Source: Paraburkholderia sp. Ac-20340 (GTDB lineage Bacteria; Pseudomonadota; Gammaproteobacteria; Burkholderiales; Burkholderiaceae). From it: a stretch of DNA of 64,000 nt. Shown in pieces: positions 18,046-28,219 of this stretch; the first letter of the stretch is position 1; each line of letters begins with the position of its first letter. The notes below the pieces were generated by a model. It worked only from the letters and a program-made list of their open reading frames with translations. It had not been told where the DNA came from and searched no databases. The translations under genes were made by a program, and so were the position numbers. The stretch lies in the NCBI RefSeq assembly GCF_017104965.1, contig NZ_JAAGPR010000011.1, forward strand, positions 124,001-188,000, given 5' to 3'.

Positions 18046-18921
18046 ATGCTGCGCTCGTTCCAACAAGTATGCCGACCGGCCAACAAGGATCTGCTGGTTG
18101 CCGCCGATGATGGCTACGCAACGCTCACCGGCGGCGGCAGCTACGCGACGCCGTGGCATTGGCACGATTGCCTGATGTTCATGCTCCCCACGCATGGCGC
18201 GGTCGAGGTCCAGCATGAGGACCAGCGCACGGGTGTCTGGTTGTCGCAGGAGCGCTTCGCGGTCATCCCGGCAGGACGCGCGCATCAGACCCAGGCCGCG
18301 TGTGCGCCTCACGGGCACGTCGCGCTCTACGTCACCGATGAAGCGCTGCGCAAGCTCGATAGCAGTGTGGGTTCGCTCGAAGAATTCCGTCGCCGCACGC
18401 GTACGCCTGTGCTGATCCACAGATCGGCGGCGATCCGCACGTTGCAGGATCTCTCGTTGCGCAACGAAGGGGCGAGCTACGGGCTTGCCGCGACACGACA
18501 GGCATTGGCGTCGGCCTTGCTGATGCAGTGCATTGGAGAGGTCATCGCAGGGCAGACGGCTTCGGCGAACTCGCCCGGCGAACACGGCATGGCGCTGGCG
18601 GCGGACCTGGAAGCCTTCATCACCGCGCACGCCGATCAGGACATTCCGCTCGACGCGCTCGCCGCACGGTTCAGAATCTCCCGCCGTCACATTACGCGGC
18701 TCTTTCGCGAGCGTACGGGCTTGTCGATCGGCGAGTTCCAGCAACGCGCGCGCTACCGGAATGCCTGCCAGTTGCTGGTGGAAACGGATCTGCCGATCGG
18801 CGAAGTGGCGTTTCGCGTGGGCTTCGCAAGCGGCGCGGCGCTCGCGCATGCTATGCGCCGCATGGGAAACCATTCGCCCTCGGAGTTGCGTGCTGCCGCT
18901 GCACGGTCGGTCAAGCGCTGA
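18046..18921 (+). CDS. AraC-family transcriptional regulator
   Basis: A 291-residue regulator with an N-terminal cupin effector domain (PWHWHDCLMFMLPTHGAVEV, AVIPAGRAHQT) and two C-terminal helix-turn-helix motifs (IPLDALAARFRISRRHITRLF and LPIGEVAFRVGFASGAALAHAM). It is divergent from the PhzF operon across a 246-base spacer. PhzF-family genes next to AraC regulators with cupin sensors are common, and regulation of the operon is the natural reading. The ligand is unknown. Confidence 0.9.
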   Translation: MLRSFQQVCRPANKDLLVAADDGYATLTGGGSYATPWHWHDCLMFMLPTHGAVEVQHEDQRTGVWLSQERFAVIPAGRAHQTQAACAPHGHVALYVTDEALRKLDSSVGSLEEFRRRTRTPVLIHRSAAIRTLQDLSLRNEGASYGLAATRQALASALLMQCIGEVIAGQTASANSPGEHGMALAADLEAFITAHADQDIPLDALAARFRISRRHITRLFRERTGLSIGEFQQRARYRNACQLLVETDLPIGEVAFRVGFASGAALAHAMRRMGNHSPSELRAAAARSVKR

Positions 18922-18935
18922 CTCACTGACGCTTT

Positions 18936-19226
18936 TTGTCGGCCTGTGATCGTGCAGCATTACGCTGCCGACGCGCGCCAGGCGGTTGCGTATTTTTCAA
19001 CGATGACGACGCCATCACGCGCGGCGAGTTGACGCCCGGACGGACAGAAAAATTCTATATGCCGATGTTCCCTTCGCCGGATGCGTCTGTCGATTTCAGC
19101 GTGCCGTTTGCGAGTCGCGATGGTGTCACCATCAAGCCGCCGTATAGCCGCGTCGACGTGTATATCGACGCGGCGACGAAAATCGAACGCATGGATACCC
19201 GGCACGGGTTCTTCGAGCGTTTTTGA
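18936..19226 (+). CDS. Small hypothetical protein, probably the tail of a degraded gene
   Basis: A 96-residue open frame. Its first 20 residues look non-coding, but from FFNDDDAITRGELTPGRTEKF onward it has normal protein composition and a coherent end (DVYIDAATKIERMDTRHGFF), followed 14 bases later by a strong terminator. An ATG at 19058 would give only 55 residues. I do not recognise the family. The likeliest reading is the 3' end of a gene whose front was lost, lying exactly at the left edge of the secretion island. Confidence 0.4.
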   Translation: MSACDRAALRCRRAPGGCVFFNDDDAITRGELTPGRTEKFYMPMFPSPDASVDFSVPFASRDGVTIKPPYSRVDVYIDAATKIERMDTRHGFFERF

Positions 19227-19239
19227 TGATTGGTCGTTC

Positions 19240-19264
19240 AGCCCGCGCAATGCGGGCTTTTTCT
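19240..19264 (+). terminator. Rho-independent terminator at the left edge of the TPS/CDI island
   Basis: A 7-base perfect stem (AGCCCGC / GCGGGCT) with a 5-base loop and a T-rich tail (TTTTTCTT). It ends transcription from the AraC side about 150 bases before the large exoprotein gene. Confidence 0.85.
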
Positions 19265-19411
19265 TATGTGGGCTAAATGCTACGTTGTTATTCAGATTGC
19301 ATTGGAACGCATCGGACAAATCTTAAAGTTCGTGCACCTTAACAAGGATTGACGCTTTTCTTTTGGGACCGCCGCAAGAATCGCAGGATAACTTTCTGCG
19401 GGGCTGGTTCG

Positions 19412-22400
19412 ATGAATTGTTGTTACAGGTTGGTCTATAGTCGCTCGCGCAACATGCTCGTTGCCGTGGAGGAAACGGCAAGTGCTGCGGGTAAGGCTGG
19501 AGAGACGCGTGTAACAGGTCGCGCGTTGGGTTTTACGTCAATGCGCCTGGCGTTGCGTCGCCTTCTTCCTGCAGCGCTGCTGGCCGTCGCGCCGATGCTG
19601 TCGTTCGCACAGATCGTTGCGGGCGGTGCTCACGCGCCGAACGTCATCCAGACGCCCAACGGGCTGGAGCAGGTGAACATCAACCGGCCGTCTGGCGCGG
19701 GCGTGTCGGTCAATTCGTATAACCAGTTCGACGTACAGCAGCGCGGCGCGCTCCTGAACAACTCGCCGACGATGGTGCAGTCGCAACTCGGCGGCATGAT
19801 TAACGGCAATCCGAACTTCGCTCCGGGACAGGCCGCGAAGGTCATCGTCAACCAGGTCAACAGCGCCAGCGCGTCGCAATTCAATGGCGCGCTGGAAGTG
19901 GCAGGCCAACGCGCGAATGTGATTCTGGCCAATCCCTCGGGCATTTCGGTCAACGGTGGGACATTCATCAACACGAGCCGGGCAACGTTGACGACCGGCA
20001 CGCCGAATTACGCGGCAGATGGCTCCGTTGCGGGCTTCAATGTGACGGGCGGCAACATTACGATCAGCGGCGCGGGGCTGAACGCGTCGGGCGTCGATCA
20101 GGTCGATCTGCTCGCGCGCGCCGTGCAGGCCAACGCGGCGGTCTACGCGAAGAACAGCCTGAACGTCGTGACCGGCGCGAACAGCGTCGACTACGACACG
20201 CTCAACACGACCGCGATTGCAGGCGATGGCGCAGCGCCTGGCGTTTCGATCGACGTGAGCAATCTCGGTGGCATGTACGCCAATCGTATCGTTCTCGTCG
20301 GCACGGAAGCTGGCGTCGGGATTTCGCTCAAGGGCGTCGCGGCGGCGCAATCGGGTGACCTCGTGCTGACATCGGCGGGCAAGCTGGTGCTGGCAGGCCA
20401 GACGAACGCGAGCGGCAATATCGTTGCGAACGCACACGACGGTATCGACAACAGCGGCACGACCTACGCGCGGCAGAACGTGAGCCTCGCGACGGCCGGC
20501 GCGCTGACGAACAGCGGCATGGTGGCCGCACAGCAGAACACGAGCGCGAGCGCCGGTTCGGTGAGTTCGAGCGGTACGCTCGCGGCGGGCGTGAATGGCG
20601 ACGGCTCGCTCGCGCAGTCCGGCGACCTGAATGTGAATGCGACGGGCGCCGTCACGGCGACGGGCCGCAATGTCGCGGGCGGCAATGCGGGCGTGAGCGG
20701 CGCGGCGCTCAATCTTGCGGGCGCGACGAATTCGGCTAACGGCGCGCTTGTGCTGGCTGCGAACAGCGGCGATTTGAACCTGTCGGGCGCGACGACGACC
20801 GCGGGCGGCACGCTCGACACGCGCGCGGCGGGCACGCTCACGAACGATAACGGCGCGATGTCGTCGAGCGGTGCGCAGAGCATCACGGCGGGCGCGGTGT
20901 CGAATCGCGGCGGGCAGATTGTGTCGGGTAGCACGCTCACCGAAACGGTCACGGGCGCGACGAACAACCAGGGCGGCACGATGCAGGCCGCAGGCGCGCT
21001 CGCTTCGTCGGGCGGGGCGCTCGACAATTCTGGTGGCACCATCGCGTCGCTGAACGCAGACGGCGTTTCCATCACGACGACCGGTCTGCTCAACAACGGC
21101 GCGGGCGGCAGTATCGGTGGCAACGGCGCGGTTACGTTGCAAGGCGCACAGATTGCGAACGCGGGGTCGATTACGGCGGTGCAGTCGCTGATTGCGCGCG
21201 CCGTGCAGACCCTGTTCAACAGCGGCACATTTGCGACCAATGCGGATATGACGCTTTCGGCGGGTACGACGCTCACGAACGCCGGTCTGTTCGGCGCGGC
21301 AAGTGCGCTCACGTTATCTGCGGCGACGGTCGACAACAGCGGGGGCGCTGCGAGCGCCGACCAGTTCACGCTGCACGCGGCCAGCCTCGTGAATCACGGC
21401 GGCACGATCACGCAGACTGGAACCGGCGCGACCACGCTCGACGTGACCGGCACGCTCGACAACTCGGCAGGCGGCACGCTGCAAACCAACAGCACGGACC
21501 TCACGCTTGCGCCGGCCACGCTCGATAACGATGGCGGCACGATTACGCATGCCGGGAGCGGCAAGCTGTCGATCAACGCCGGTAACGGCGCGGGCGCCAT
21601 CTCGAACGTCGGCGGCAGGATTGCCACGAACGGCCGCGTTTCGATCCAGGGCGGCGTGCTCAATAACACGTCCGGCTCGATCATTGGTCAGAGCGGACTG
21701 ACGGCGAATGTTGGCGGCGCGCTCGACAACACGAACGGCAAACTGCTGTCGAACGCAGATACGGGCATCGCGAGTGGCACACTCAACAACAACGGCGGCC
21801 AGATCGGTGCGGGCACGAAGGAAACCATCAGCACGGGCTCGCTGACCAATAGCGGCGGCTCGATTGTCGCGCCCGACCTCACACTGACGACCGGCGCGAC
21901 GCTCGACAACAGCAGCGGTGACATCGAGGCAAACCAGCTTGCGCTGAAAGCGGCTGACCTGATGAATCGCGGTGGTTCCATCACGCAGTATGGCGCGTCA
22001 GCAACCGGCTTCACTGTGAGCGGTACGTTCGACAACTCGAACGGCGGCACGCTGCAAACCAACAGCACGGATTTCACGCTTGCTCCGGGTGCATTGAACA
22101 ACGATGGTGGTTCGATCATCGACGCCGGCACCGGCACGTTGACGATTCAACCCGGTAACGGCGCGGGTTCATTTTCGAACGTCGGCGGCAGGATCATCTC
22201 GGCGGGCCAGATCGCAGCACGCGCGGCGAGTCTGAACAACGCCAACGGCGTGCTCGCAGCGCAAGGCAATATCGCGGCGAGCATCGCGGGCAACCTGAAC
22301 AACACGCAAGGCTCGGTCCGTTCGCTTTCGTCGCTGTCGCTCGCAAGTGGCGGCACGCTGACCAATACCAGCGGGCAAATCCAGTCCGGCACGGGCGCGG

Positions 22401-25400
22401 CGGGCGACACCAGCACGCTCGCCATTCAGGCCGCGTCGGTCGACAACACGAACGGCCTGGTTGGCAATCTCGGCACGGGCGACGTGACCGTGCAAGGCGG
22501 CAGCCAGACCGTGAACAGTGGCGGCGTGATAACCGGCAATGGCAACGTGAGCGTCAACACATCGGCGCTCGTGAACACGCAGAATGGCCAGCGCGGTGGA
22601 CAGATCAGCGGCGCGGGCGTCACGCTGCAAGGCGATACCGTCGATAACAGCGGCGGCCAGATTGGCAGCTTCGCGGGTTCGAGCGGCGATGTCGCGATCA
22701 CGACGACAGGCGCGGTCACGAATGCGAACGGCCAGATTGGTGCGGCACACAATCTTGCCGTGAACGCCGCGACCCTCATGGGTGGCGGCGCCTATAGCGC
22801 GGCGAATGACGTTGCAGTGAGCGTTCGCGGCAATTTCGCACCCACGCCCGATGTCCAGTTCAACGCCGGTCATGACCTGACCTTTACCCTGCCGGGCACG
22901 TTCAGCAACGGCGCGTTCGTTGAAGCCGCGAACAACCTGAACATCAACGCCGCCGATATCCAGAACAGCGGCGTCATGATGGCGGGCGGCACGCTCGCGA
23001 CACACTCGAACACGCTGGAGAACACGGGCACGATGGTCGGCGGCAGCGTTTCGCTGAACGCCACGCAATCGCTGTCGAACACGGGGCCGACTGCGCTCAT
23101 TGGCGCGACGGACAGCAACGGCACGCTCGAACTGCTGTCGAACGACATCGAGAGCCGCGACGACACGACGGCCACCGACACCCAGGCGACGACGGCCATC
23201 TACGGTCTCGGCAAGGTGGTGCTCGCAGGCGGCAAGGACGCGAACGGTAACTACACGAACGCGAGCCTGATCCGCAACCAGTCAGCGTTGATCGAATCGG
23301 CGGGCGACATGGAACTGCACGCCGGTCAGGTCACGAACACCCGCACGACGATGACAACGACGGGCTTGAACCAGTCCGTCGATCCTGATCTGCTTGCGCA
23401 ACTCGGCATCAGCCTGTCCGGCTGCACGGCGCTGGACATGAACGCCTGTTCGGCGGGGCATCCTTATGTGGGCTGGTCAACGCAAGGCGACCCGAATGCC
23501 ATCGGCGGCGCCTACATCGAGCCGCCACACGGCGGCCAGTGGAACAGCGGCTACCAGTACACGACCTACACGGGCGCTGCGCTCGCGAACCTGATCGCCG
23601 GCATCAGTCCGCAAGGGCAGATCATTGCGGGCGGCAATCTTGATGCCTCGTCGGTTGGTCTGTTCCAGAACTACTGGAGCGCGGTGGCGGCGGTCGGCAA
23701 TATCGCCGCGCCGGTATCGCTCGACCAGAACAGCTGGCAGGGTCAGGCCGCGCCTGGCGTGCAGGTCACGTACTCGGGGCAGTATCACTACACGAACTAC
23801 GACCACAGCATCGCGGACTGGACTTACTCATTCTGCGCAGCGAACTGCAACGCCCCCGCCGATATCCGCAACTACGCGCTGCCATCGTATGAGTCGAGCT
23901 TTGTGGCGGGCGGCACGCTCTCGGGCAATGGCATCAGCATCGACAACACGGCGGGTAATGCGGGCGTGCCGTCGCTGAATCTCGCGCCGGGTCAGGCGAT
24001 GTCGGGCGTGAGCGTCAACGGTATCAGCGGCAATGCGAGCGGCGGCAAATCGGGCGCAGCGTCGGTCAATGGCGGCGGCAGCATGGTCGATCCGGCGATT
24101 GCGAGCGCCACCGCGCAGAGCGTGTTGCAAAACCTCTCGATACCCGCAGGCGGATTGTTCAGCCCCGCGACGGCTCCGGGCGCAACCTATCTCATCGAGA
24201 CGAATCCGGCCTTCACGAACCAGAAGACGTTCATCTCGAGCGACTACTACCTGCAACAGCTTGGCCTGAATCCGCAGACGACCGAAAAGCGCCTGGGCGA
24301 TGGCTTCTACGAGCAGCAGCTTGTGCGTAACCAGATTACGTCGCTGACCGGCAAGGCGGTACTCGGCCCGTACACCGATCTTCAGTCGATGTATCAGGCG
24401 ATGCTCGATGCGGGCGCGTCGCTGTCGAAGACGTTGAACCTGCCGCTGGGCATGAGCCTGTCGCCGGAACAGGTCGCGGCGCTGACCAGCAACGTTGTCA
24501 TCATGCAGACGGAAGTGGTTGATGGTCAGTCGGTGCTCGTGCCGGTTGTCTACCTTGCGAAGGCCAACCAGCAGAACATGAACGGCCCGCTGATTGCGGC
24601 GACCGACATCGACATCCAGAACGCGCAGACGTTCACGAACAGCGGCACGGTGCAGGCTGGAAACACGATGTCGATTCAGGGGCAGCAGATCGACAACGCA
24701 TTCGGCACGCTGCAAAGCGGCGGTTTGATGTCGCTGACGACGAAGGGCAATGTTGATCTGACTTCTGCAACGGTGAACGCTGGCAGCCTTGCGCTGAATG
24801 CAGGCGGCGACCTGCTGCTGAACACGGCGATCAAGACGGTCGACCAGGTCAGCGCGACCGGCGCGACGCGTACCACGACGACGCTCGGCCCTATTGCGAA
24901 CCTGAACGTCGCTGGCAATGCGGTCATCGTGACGGGCGGCAACGTCGAACAGAACGCGGGCAATCTGAACGTCGGCGGCAATCTCGGGATGGCCGTGGGC
25001 GGCAACTACGATATCGGCGCGGTGCAGACCGGCGAGCACAAGATCGTCGAGCGCGCGAACGGCGTGTCGAATACGGATCTCAACCGGACGACTGGGAGTT
25101 CCGTGAACGTCGGCGGCATGTCGGTGATTGGCGTCGGCGGCGACCTGACGGCGACCGGTGCGAACATCAATCTCGCAGGCGGCGGCGTCGTTGCAGCAAA
25201 CGGCAATGTGACCTTACAGGCGGCTAAAGCCACGTCGACCACCGATAGCAACAGTTCGGGCAGCGACAGCCACGGCAGCTACTCGGAGTCGTTGCACCGC
25301 TCGGACGATTCGCTCACGGCGACCACGCTCAACGCGGGCAACTCGCTGACCGTTGCATCGGGCAAGGATATCAACGTTACCGGCAGCGCGATCAGTCTCG

Positions 25401-28219
25401 ACAAGGGAACCGCCACGCTCGCGGCAGCAGGCAACGTCAACATCGGCGCAGCCACGGAAACGCACGTCGAGAATTCACAGGAACAGCACAAGCACAGCAA
25501 TGTCGTGAGTGGCAAGGAAGTATCCAGTTCGAGCAACACGACCACTACGCTCTCACAGGGCAGCATGGTTTCGGCTGATGGCGTGGCAATCAGCAGCGGC
25601 AAAGATCTCAACGTCGCGGGCAGCACGATTGCGGGCACGAACAATGTTGCGCTAACGGCTGCACATGACGTGAACATCACGACCACGCAGGACACCATGC
25701 AGTCGTCCAGCAGCTATCAGGAGAAGCGCACGGGCCTGGGGACGAGTGGCCTGACTGTCACGGTCGGCACCAACAAGCTCGCGACGACGAATGACGCGTC
25801 GAGCGTCACGAACAACGCGAGCACGGTCGGCTCGATCAACGGCGACCTGTCGATCCAGGCGGGCAACACCCTGCACGTTACGGGCAGCGACCTGGTCGCG
25901 GGCGGCAATCTCGCGGGCACGGCGGCGAACGTCATCATCGACGCGGCAACTGATACCTCGCACCAGGCGCAGACGCAGAAGACCAGCAGTAGCGGTCTGA
26001 CAATTGGTCTGGCGGGTTCGGTAGGCGACGCGATCAACAACGCGTATTCGGAAAGCCAGGCGGCGAAGAATTCCACCAGCACCGGCAACGACCGCGCTGC
26101 GGCGCTGCACAGCATCGCCGCAGCGGGCGATATCGGTCTGGCGGGCTTGACCAGCTCCGGCATGACGCCGGACGGCAAGCCCGACATCGGCATCAAGGTC
26201 AGCATTGGATCGAGCAAGAGCGAAAGCCAGTCGTCCGAAGACCAGACGACGCATCGCGGCTCCAATGTGCAGGCAGGCGGCACAGCGGGATTCGTGGCAA
26301 CCAGTGGCGACCTGACTATCGCCGGGTCGAACGTGAACGCGAGCGACGTTATTCTGGCAGCGAAGAACAACGTGAACGTCATCAACACGACCGACACGGA
26401 TTCGACGCGTAGCTCGAACAGTTCCAGCAGCGCGAGTGTCGGCGTGCAGTACACCCTGGGCGGCGGCTTTGGCGTATCTGCCGCGATGGCGAACGCGCAC
26501 GGCGATGCGAACAGCGATGCGTCGATCCAGAATGCTTCGCATGTGAACGGCTCGAACAGCGTCACGGTGATATCAGGCGGCGATACGAATATCATCGGCT
26601 CGCAGATCAACGGCAAGCAGATCGCGGCGGATGTGGGCGGCAATCTGAACATCACGAGCGTTCAGGACGTGACGAACAGCGCCGCGCACCAGAGCAGCAC
26701 GGGCGGCGGATTCACGATCAGCCAGGGCGGAGGTAGCGCGAGTTTCAGCGCACAGAATGGACACGCGGATTCGAACTATGCAGGCGTGAACGAACAGGCT
26801 GGGATTAATGCAGGCGATGGCGGATTCAACGTCAACGTCGAAGGCGACACGGGCCTGACAGGCGGCGTGATATCGAGCACGGCCGACGCGTCGAAGAACA
26901 GCCTGACGACTGGCACGCTCACGTTCAGCGACATCCAGAACCAGTCGCACTATAGCGCGAACAGCAACGGCATCAGTGCGGGCGTGGGCGTCGGCCCGAG
27001 CACAGGCAAGGCGGTCGGCCCTGGCTCAGTGCCGGGTTCGGGCAGCGTAGCGCCGATGATTTCGCAGAACGAAAACGGCGATTCGAGCGCAACGACGCGC
27101 AGCGCAATCAGTGCGGGCACGATCAATGTGACGAACGGTGCAGGCCAGACGCAGGACATTGCGAGCCTGTCGCGCGACACGACGAACACGAACGGCACGG
27201 TTGCAAAGACGCCGGACGTGAACACCATCCTGAATCAGCAGGCCGACACGATGGCGGCTGCACAGGCTGCGGGCCAGACGGTGTCGCAAGGTATCGGTGC
27301 GTATGCCGACATGAAGCGCGACGACGCGGCGGCGGCCTACAAGGCAGCGTCCGACCGCGGCGACAGCGCTGGCATGGCCGCAGCGGCGGCTGACTACAAC
27401 AACTGGAAGGAAGGCGGCGATGCACGCGCCGAACTGCACGTTGCGGGCGGTGCGATGATTGGCGGGCTCGGCGGCGGTAGCGCGTTCAGTACAATTGGCG
27501 GCGCGGCTGGAGCAGGTCTGGCGTCGAAGATGGCCGGTTCACTGAACGATATCTCGAAGGGTGTAGCATCGGCGACGGGGTCGGACCTGATTGGCAATCT
27601 CGCGGCCAACATTGCCGCGGGCGTAGGCGGCGCTGCGGTCGGCGGTACGGCAGGCGCGGCGATGGCGTCGAACGTCCACCTGTATAACCAGTCAGTCGAT
27701 GATGAACGCGCGTTGACGGGCGACCCTGGGAAGAAATCGCCGACGCTGTTCTCACTGGCGATGCAAGGCATTGCAAACGGCCTGAATGCGATTGTTGGCA
27801 TGGGCGGCGGCGTGCCGCCTACGGCGAGCCCTGGGGTGGTGCTGGCAGAGTCGACTGCAGCGAATGCTGCGTTAGGAACTCCGGGTTTGCTGCCCGCAAA
27901 CTCGATTCTTGCTAAAGGCGGTCAGCCACCGAAAAGTAACGACACCAACGATTCAATGCTTGGTGAAAATGGCCCGCAGATTGCAAGCAAAACGATCTGG
28001 AAAGGTGGTGGAAGCGAACGGATTGACGTGGAGAATCCTAACCCTGGTCAACGCCCTGGTCAAATACACTACCAGGACAACCAAGGCAATAAGTATCTCT
28101 ATGATCCAAGCACGAACTCGTTCCAAGATGCACCGAACTCCGTGAACAAATTGCTGAATGATCCAAATTTCAGCGCCGCAATTCAGAAAGGGCTCAACAA
28201 GTATTTGGGAGGTAAATGA
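19412..28219 (+). CDS. Giant TpsA exoprotein of the FHA/CdiA (BcpA) type with C-terminal toxin-like module
   Basis: A 2935-residue two-partner-secreted protein, exported by TpsB and probably displayed on the cell surface. The ATG at 19412 starts an extended signal peptide (MNCCYRLVYSRSRNMLVAVEE), which decides the start over the longer frame to 19349. The TPS secretion domain follows, with GNPNF and NPSGIS motifs. Then comes FHA-type beta-helix repeats (many LDNSGG/NNGG units), a non-repetitive middle with two Cys pairs (about 23.4-23.9 kb) resembling the receptor-binding region of CdiA, a second FHA repeat block, and a pretoxin region. NVHLYN (27671-27688) matches the Burkholderia NxxLYN junction; past it the sequence is unlike the second TpsA copy. 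The last 75 residues (about WKGGGSERIDVENP to KGLNKYLGGK) form a compact toxin-like module I cannot name. The stop overlaps the next gene. Confidence 0.93.
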   Translation: MNCCYRLVYSRSRNMLVAVEETASAAGKAGETRVTGRALGFTSMRLALRRLLPAALLAVAPMLSFAQIVAGGAHAPNVIQTPNGLEQVNINRPSGAGVSVNSYNQFDVQQRGALLNNSPTMVQSQLGGMINGNPNFAPGQAAKVIVNQVNSASASQFNGALEVAGQRANVILANPSGISVNGGTFINTSRATLTTGTPNYAADGSVAGFNVTGGNITISGAGLNASGVDQVDLLARAVQANAAVYAKNSLNVVTGANSVDYDTLNTTAIAGDGAAPGVSIDVSNLGGMYANRIVLVGTEAGVGISLKGVAAAQSGDLVLTSAGKLVLAGQTNASGNIVANAHDGIDNSGTTYARQNVSLATAGALTNSGMVAAQQNTSASAGSVSSSGTLAAGVNGDGSLAQSGDLNVNATGAVTATGRNVAGGNAGVSGAALNLAGATNSANGALVLAANSGDLNLSGATTTAGGTLDTRAAGTLTNDNGAMSSSGAQSITAGAVSNRGGQIVSGSTLTETVTGATNNQGGTMQAAGALASSGGALDNSGGTIASLNADGVSITTTGLLNNGAGGSIGGNGAVTLQGAQIANAGSITAVQSLIARAVQTLFNSGTFATNADMTLSAGTTLTNAGLFGAASALTLSAATVDNSGGAASADQFTLHAASLVNHGGTITQTGTGATTLDVTGTLDNSAGGTLQTNSTDLTLAPATLDNDGGTITHAGSGKLSINAGNGAGAISNVGGRIATNGRVSIQGGVLNNTSGSIIGQSGLTANVGGALDNTNGKLLSNADTGIASGTLNNNGGQIGAGTKETISTGSLTNSGGSIVAPDLTLTTGATLDNSSGDIEANQLALKAADLMNRGGSITQYGASATGFTVSGTFDNSNGGTLQTNSTDFTLAPGALNNDGGSIIDAGTGTLTIQPGNGAGSFSNVGGRIISAGQIAARAASLNNANGVLAAQGNIAASIAGNLNNTQGSVRSLSSLSLASGGTLTNTSGQIQSGTGAAGDTSTLAIQAASVDNTNGLVGNLGTGDVTVQGGSQTVNSGGVITGNGNVSVNTSALVNTQNGQRGGQISGAGVTLQGDTVDNSGGQIGSFAGSSGDVAITTTGAVTNANGQIGAAHNLAVNAATLMGGGAYSAANDVAVSVRGNFAPTPDVQFNAGHDLTFTLPGTFSNGAFVEAANNLNINAADIQNSGVMMAGGTLATHSNTLENTGTMVGGSVSLNATQSLSNTGPTALIGATDSNGTLELLSNDIESRDDTTATDTQATTAIYGLGKVVLAGGKDANGNYTNASLIRNQSALIESAGDMELHAGQVTNTRTTMTTTGLNQSVDPDLLAQLGISLSGCTALDMNACSAGHPYVGWSTQGDPNAIGGAYIEPPHGGQWNSGYQYTTYTGAALANLIAGISPQGQIIAGGNLDASSVGLFQNYWSAVAAVGNIAAPVSLDQNSWQGQAAPGVQVTYSGQYHYTNYDHSIADWTYSFCAANCNAPADIRNYALPSYESSFVAGGTLSGNGISIDNTAGNAGVPSLNLAPGQAMSGVSVNGISGNASGGKSGAASVNGGGSMVDPAIASATAQSVLQNLSIPAGGLFSPATAPGATYLIETNPAFTNQKTFISSDYYLQQLGLNPQTTEKRLGDGFYEQQLVRNQITSLTGKAVLGPYTDLQSMYQAMLDAGASLSKTLNLPLGMSLSPEQVAALTSNVVIMQTEVVDGQSVLVPVVYLAKANQQNMNGPLIAATDIDIQNAQTFTNSGTVQAGNTMSIQGQQIDNAFGTLQSGGLMSLTTKGNVDLTSATVNAGSLALNAGGDLLLNTAIKTVDQVSATGATRTTTTLGPIANLNVAGNAVIVTGGNVEQNAGNLNVGGNLGMAVGGNYDIGAVQTGEHKIVERANGVSNTDLNRTTGSSVNVGGMSVIGVGGDLTATGANINLAGGGVVAANGNVTLQAAKATSTTDSNSSGSDSHGSYSESLHRSDDSLTATTLNAGNSLTVASGKDINVTGSAISLDKGTATLAAAGNVNIGAATETHVENSQEQHKHSNVVSGKEVSSSSNTTTTLSQGSMVSADGVAISSGKDLNVAGSTIAGTNNVALTAAHDVNITTTQDTMQSSSSYQEKRTGLGTSGLTVTVGTNKLATTNDASSVTNNASTVGSINGDLSIQAGNTLHVTGSDLVAGGNLAGTAANVIIDAATDTSHQAQTQKTSSSGLTIGLAGSVGDAINNAYSESQAAKNSTSTGNDRAAALHSIAAAGDIGLAGLTSSGMTPDGKPDIGIKVSIGSSKSESQSSEDQTTHRGSNVQAGGTAGFVATSGDLTIAGSNVNASDVILAAKNNVNVINTTDTDSTRSSNSSSSASVGVQYTLGGGFGVSAAMANAHGDANSDASIQNASHVNGSNSVTVISGGDTNIIGSQINGKQIAADVGGNLNITSVQDVTNSAAHQSSTGGGFTISQGGGSASFSAQNGHADSNYAGVNEQAGINAGDGGFNVNVEGDTGLTGGVISSTADASKNSLTTGTLTFSDIQNQSHYSANSNGISAGVGVGPSTGKAVGPGSVPGSGSVAPMISQNENGDSSATTRSAISAGTINVTNGAGQTQDIASLSRDTTNTNGTVAKTPDVNTILNQQADTMAAAQAAGQTVSQGIGAYADMKRDDAAAAYKAASDRGDSAGMAAAAADYNNWKEGGDARAELHVAGGAMIGGLGGGSAFSTIGGAAGAGLASKMAGSLNDISKGVASATGSDLIGNLAANIAAGVGGAAVGGTAGAAMASNVHLYNQSVDDERALTGDPGKKSPTLFSLAMQGIANGLNAIVGMGGGVPPTASPGVVLAESTAANAALGTPGLLPANSILAKGGQPPKSNDTNDSMLGENGPQIASKTIWKGGGSERIDVENPNPGQRPGQIHYQDNQGNKYLYDPSTNSFQDAPNSVNKLLNDPNFSAAIQKGLNKYLGGK

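Noticed and set aside
19365..19415. Possible att copy of the tRNA-fMet 3' end at the left island edge
   Set aside because: Only a loose match (TGCGGGGCTGG) to the tRNA end; too short and imperfect to support site-specific integration.
19538..21142. Long minus-strand open frame opposite the tpsA gene
   Set aside because: It is antisense to the TPS domain and repeats, is Arg/Ala/Val-rich with no family resemblance, and arises from the codon bias of the repetitive high-GC gene.
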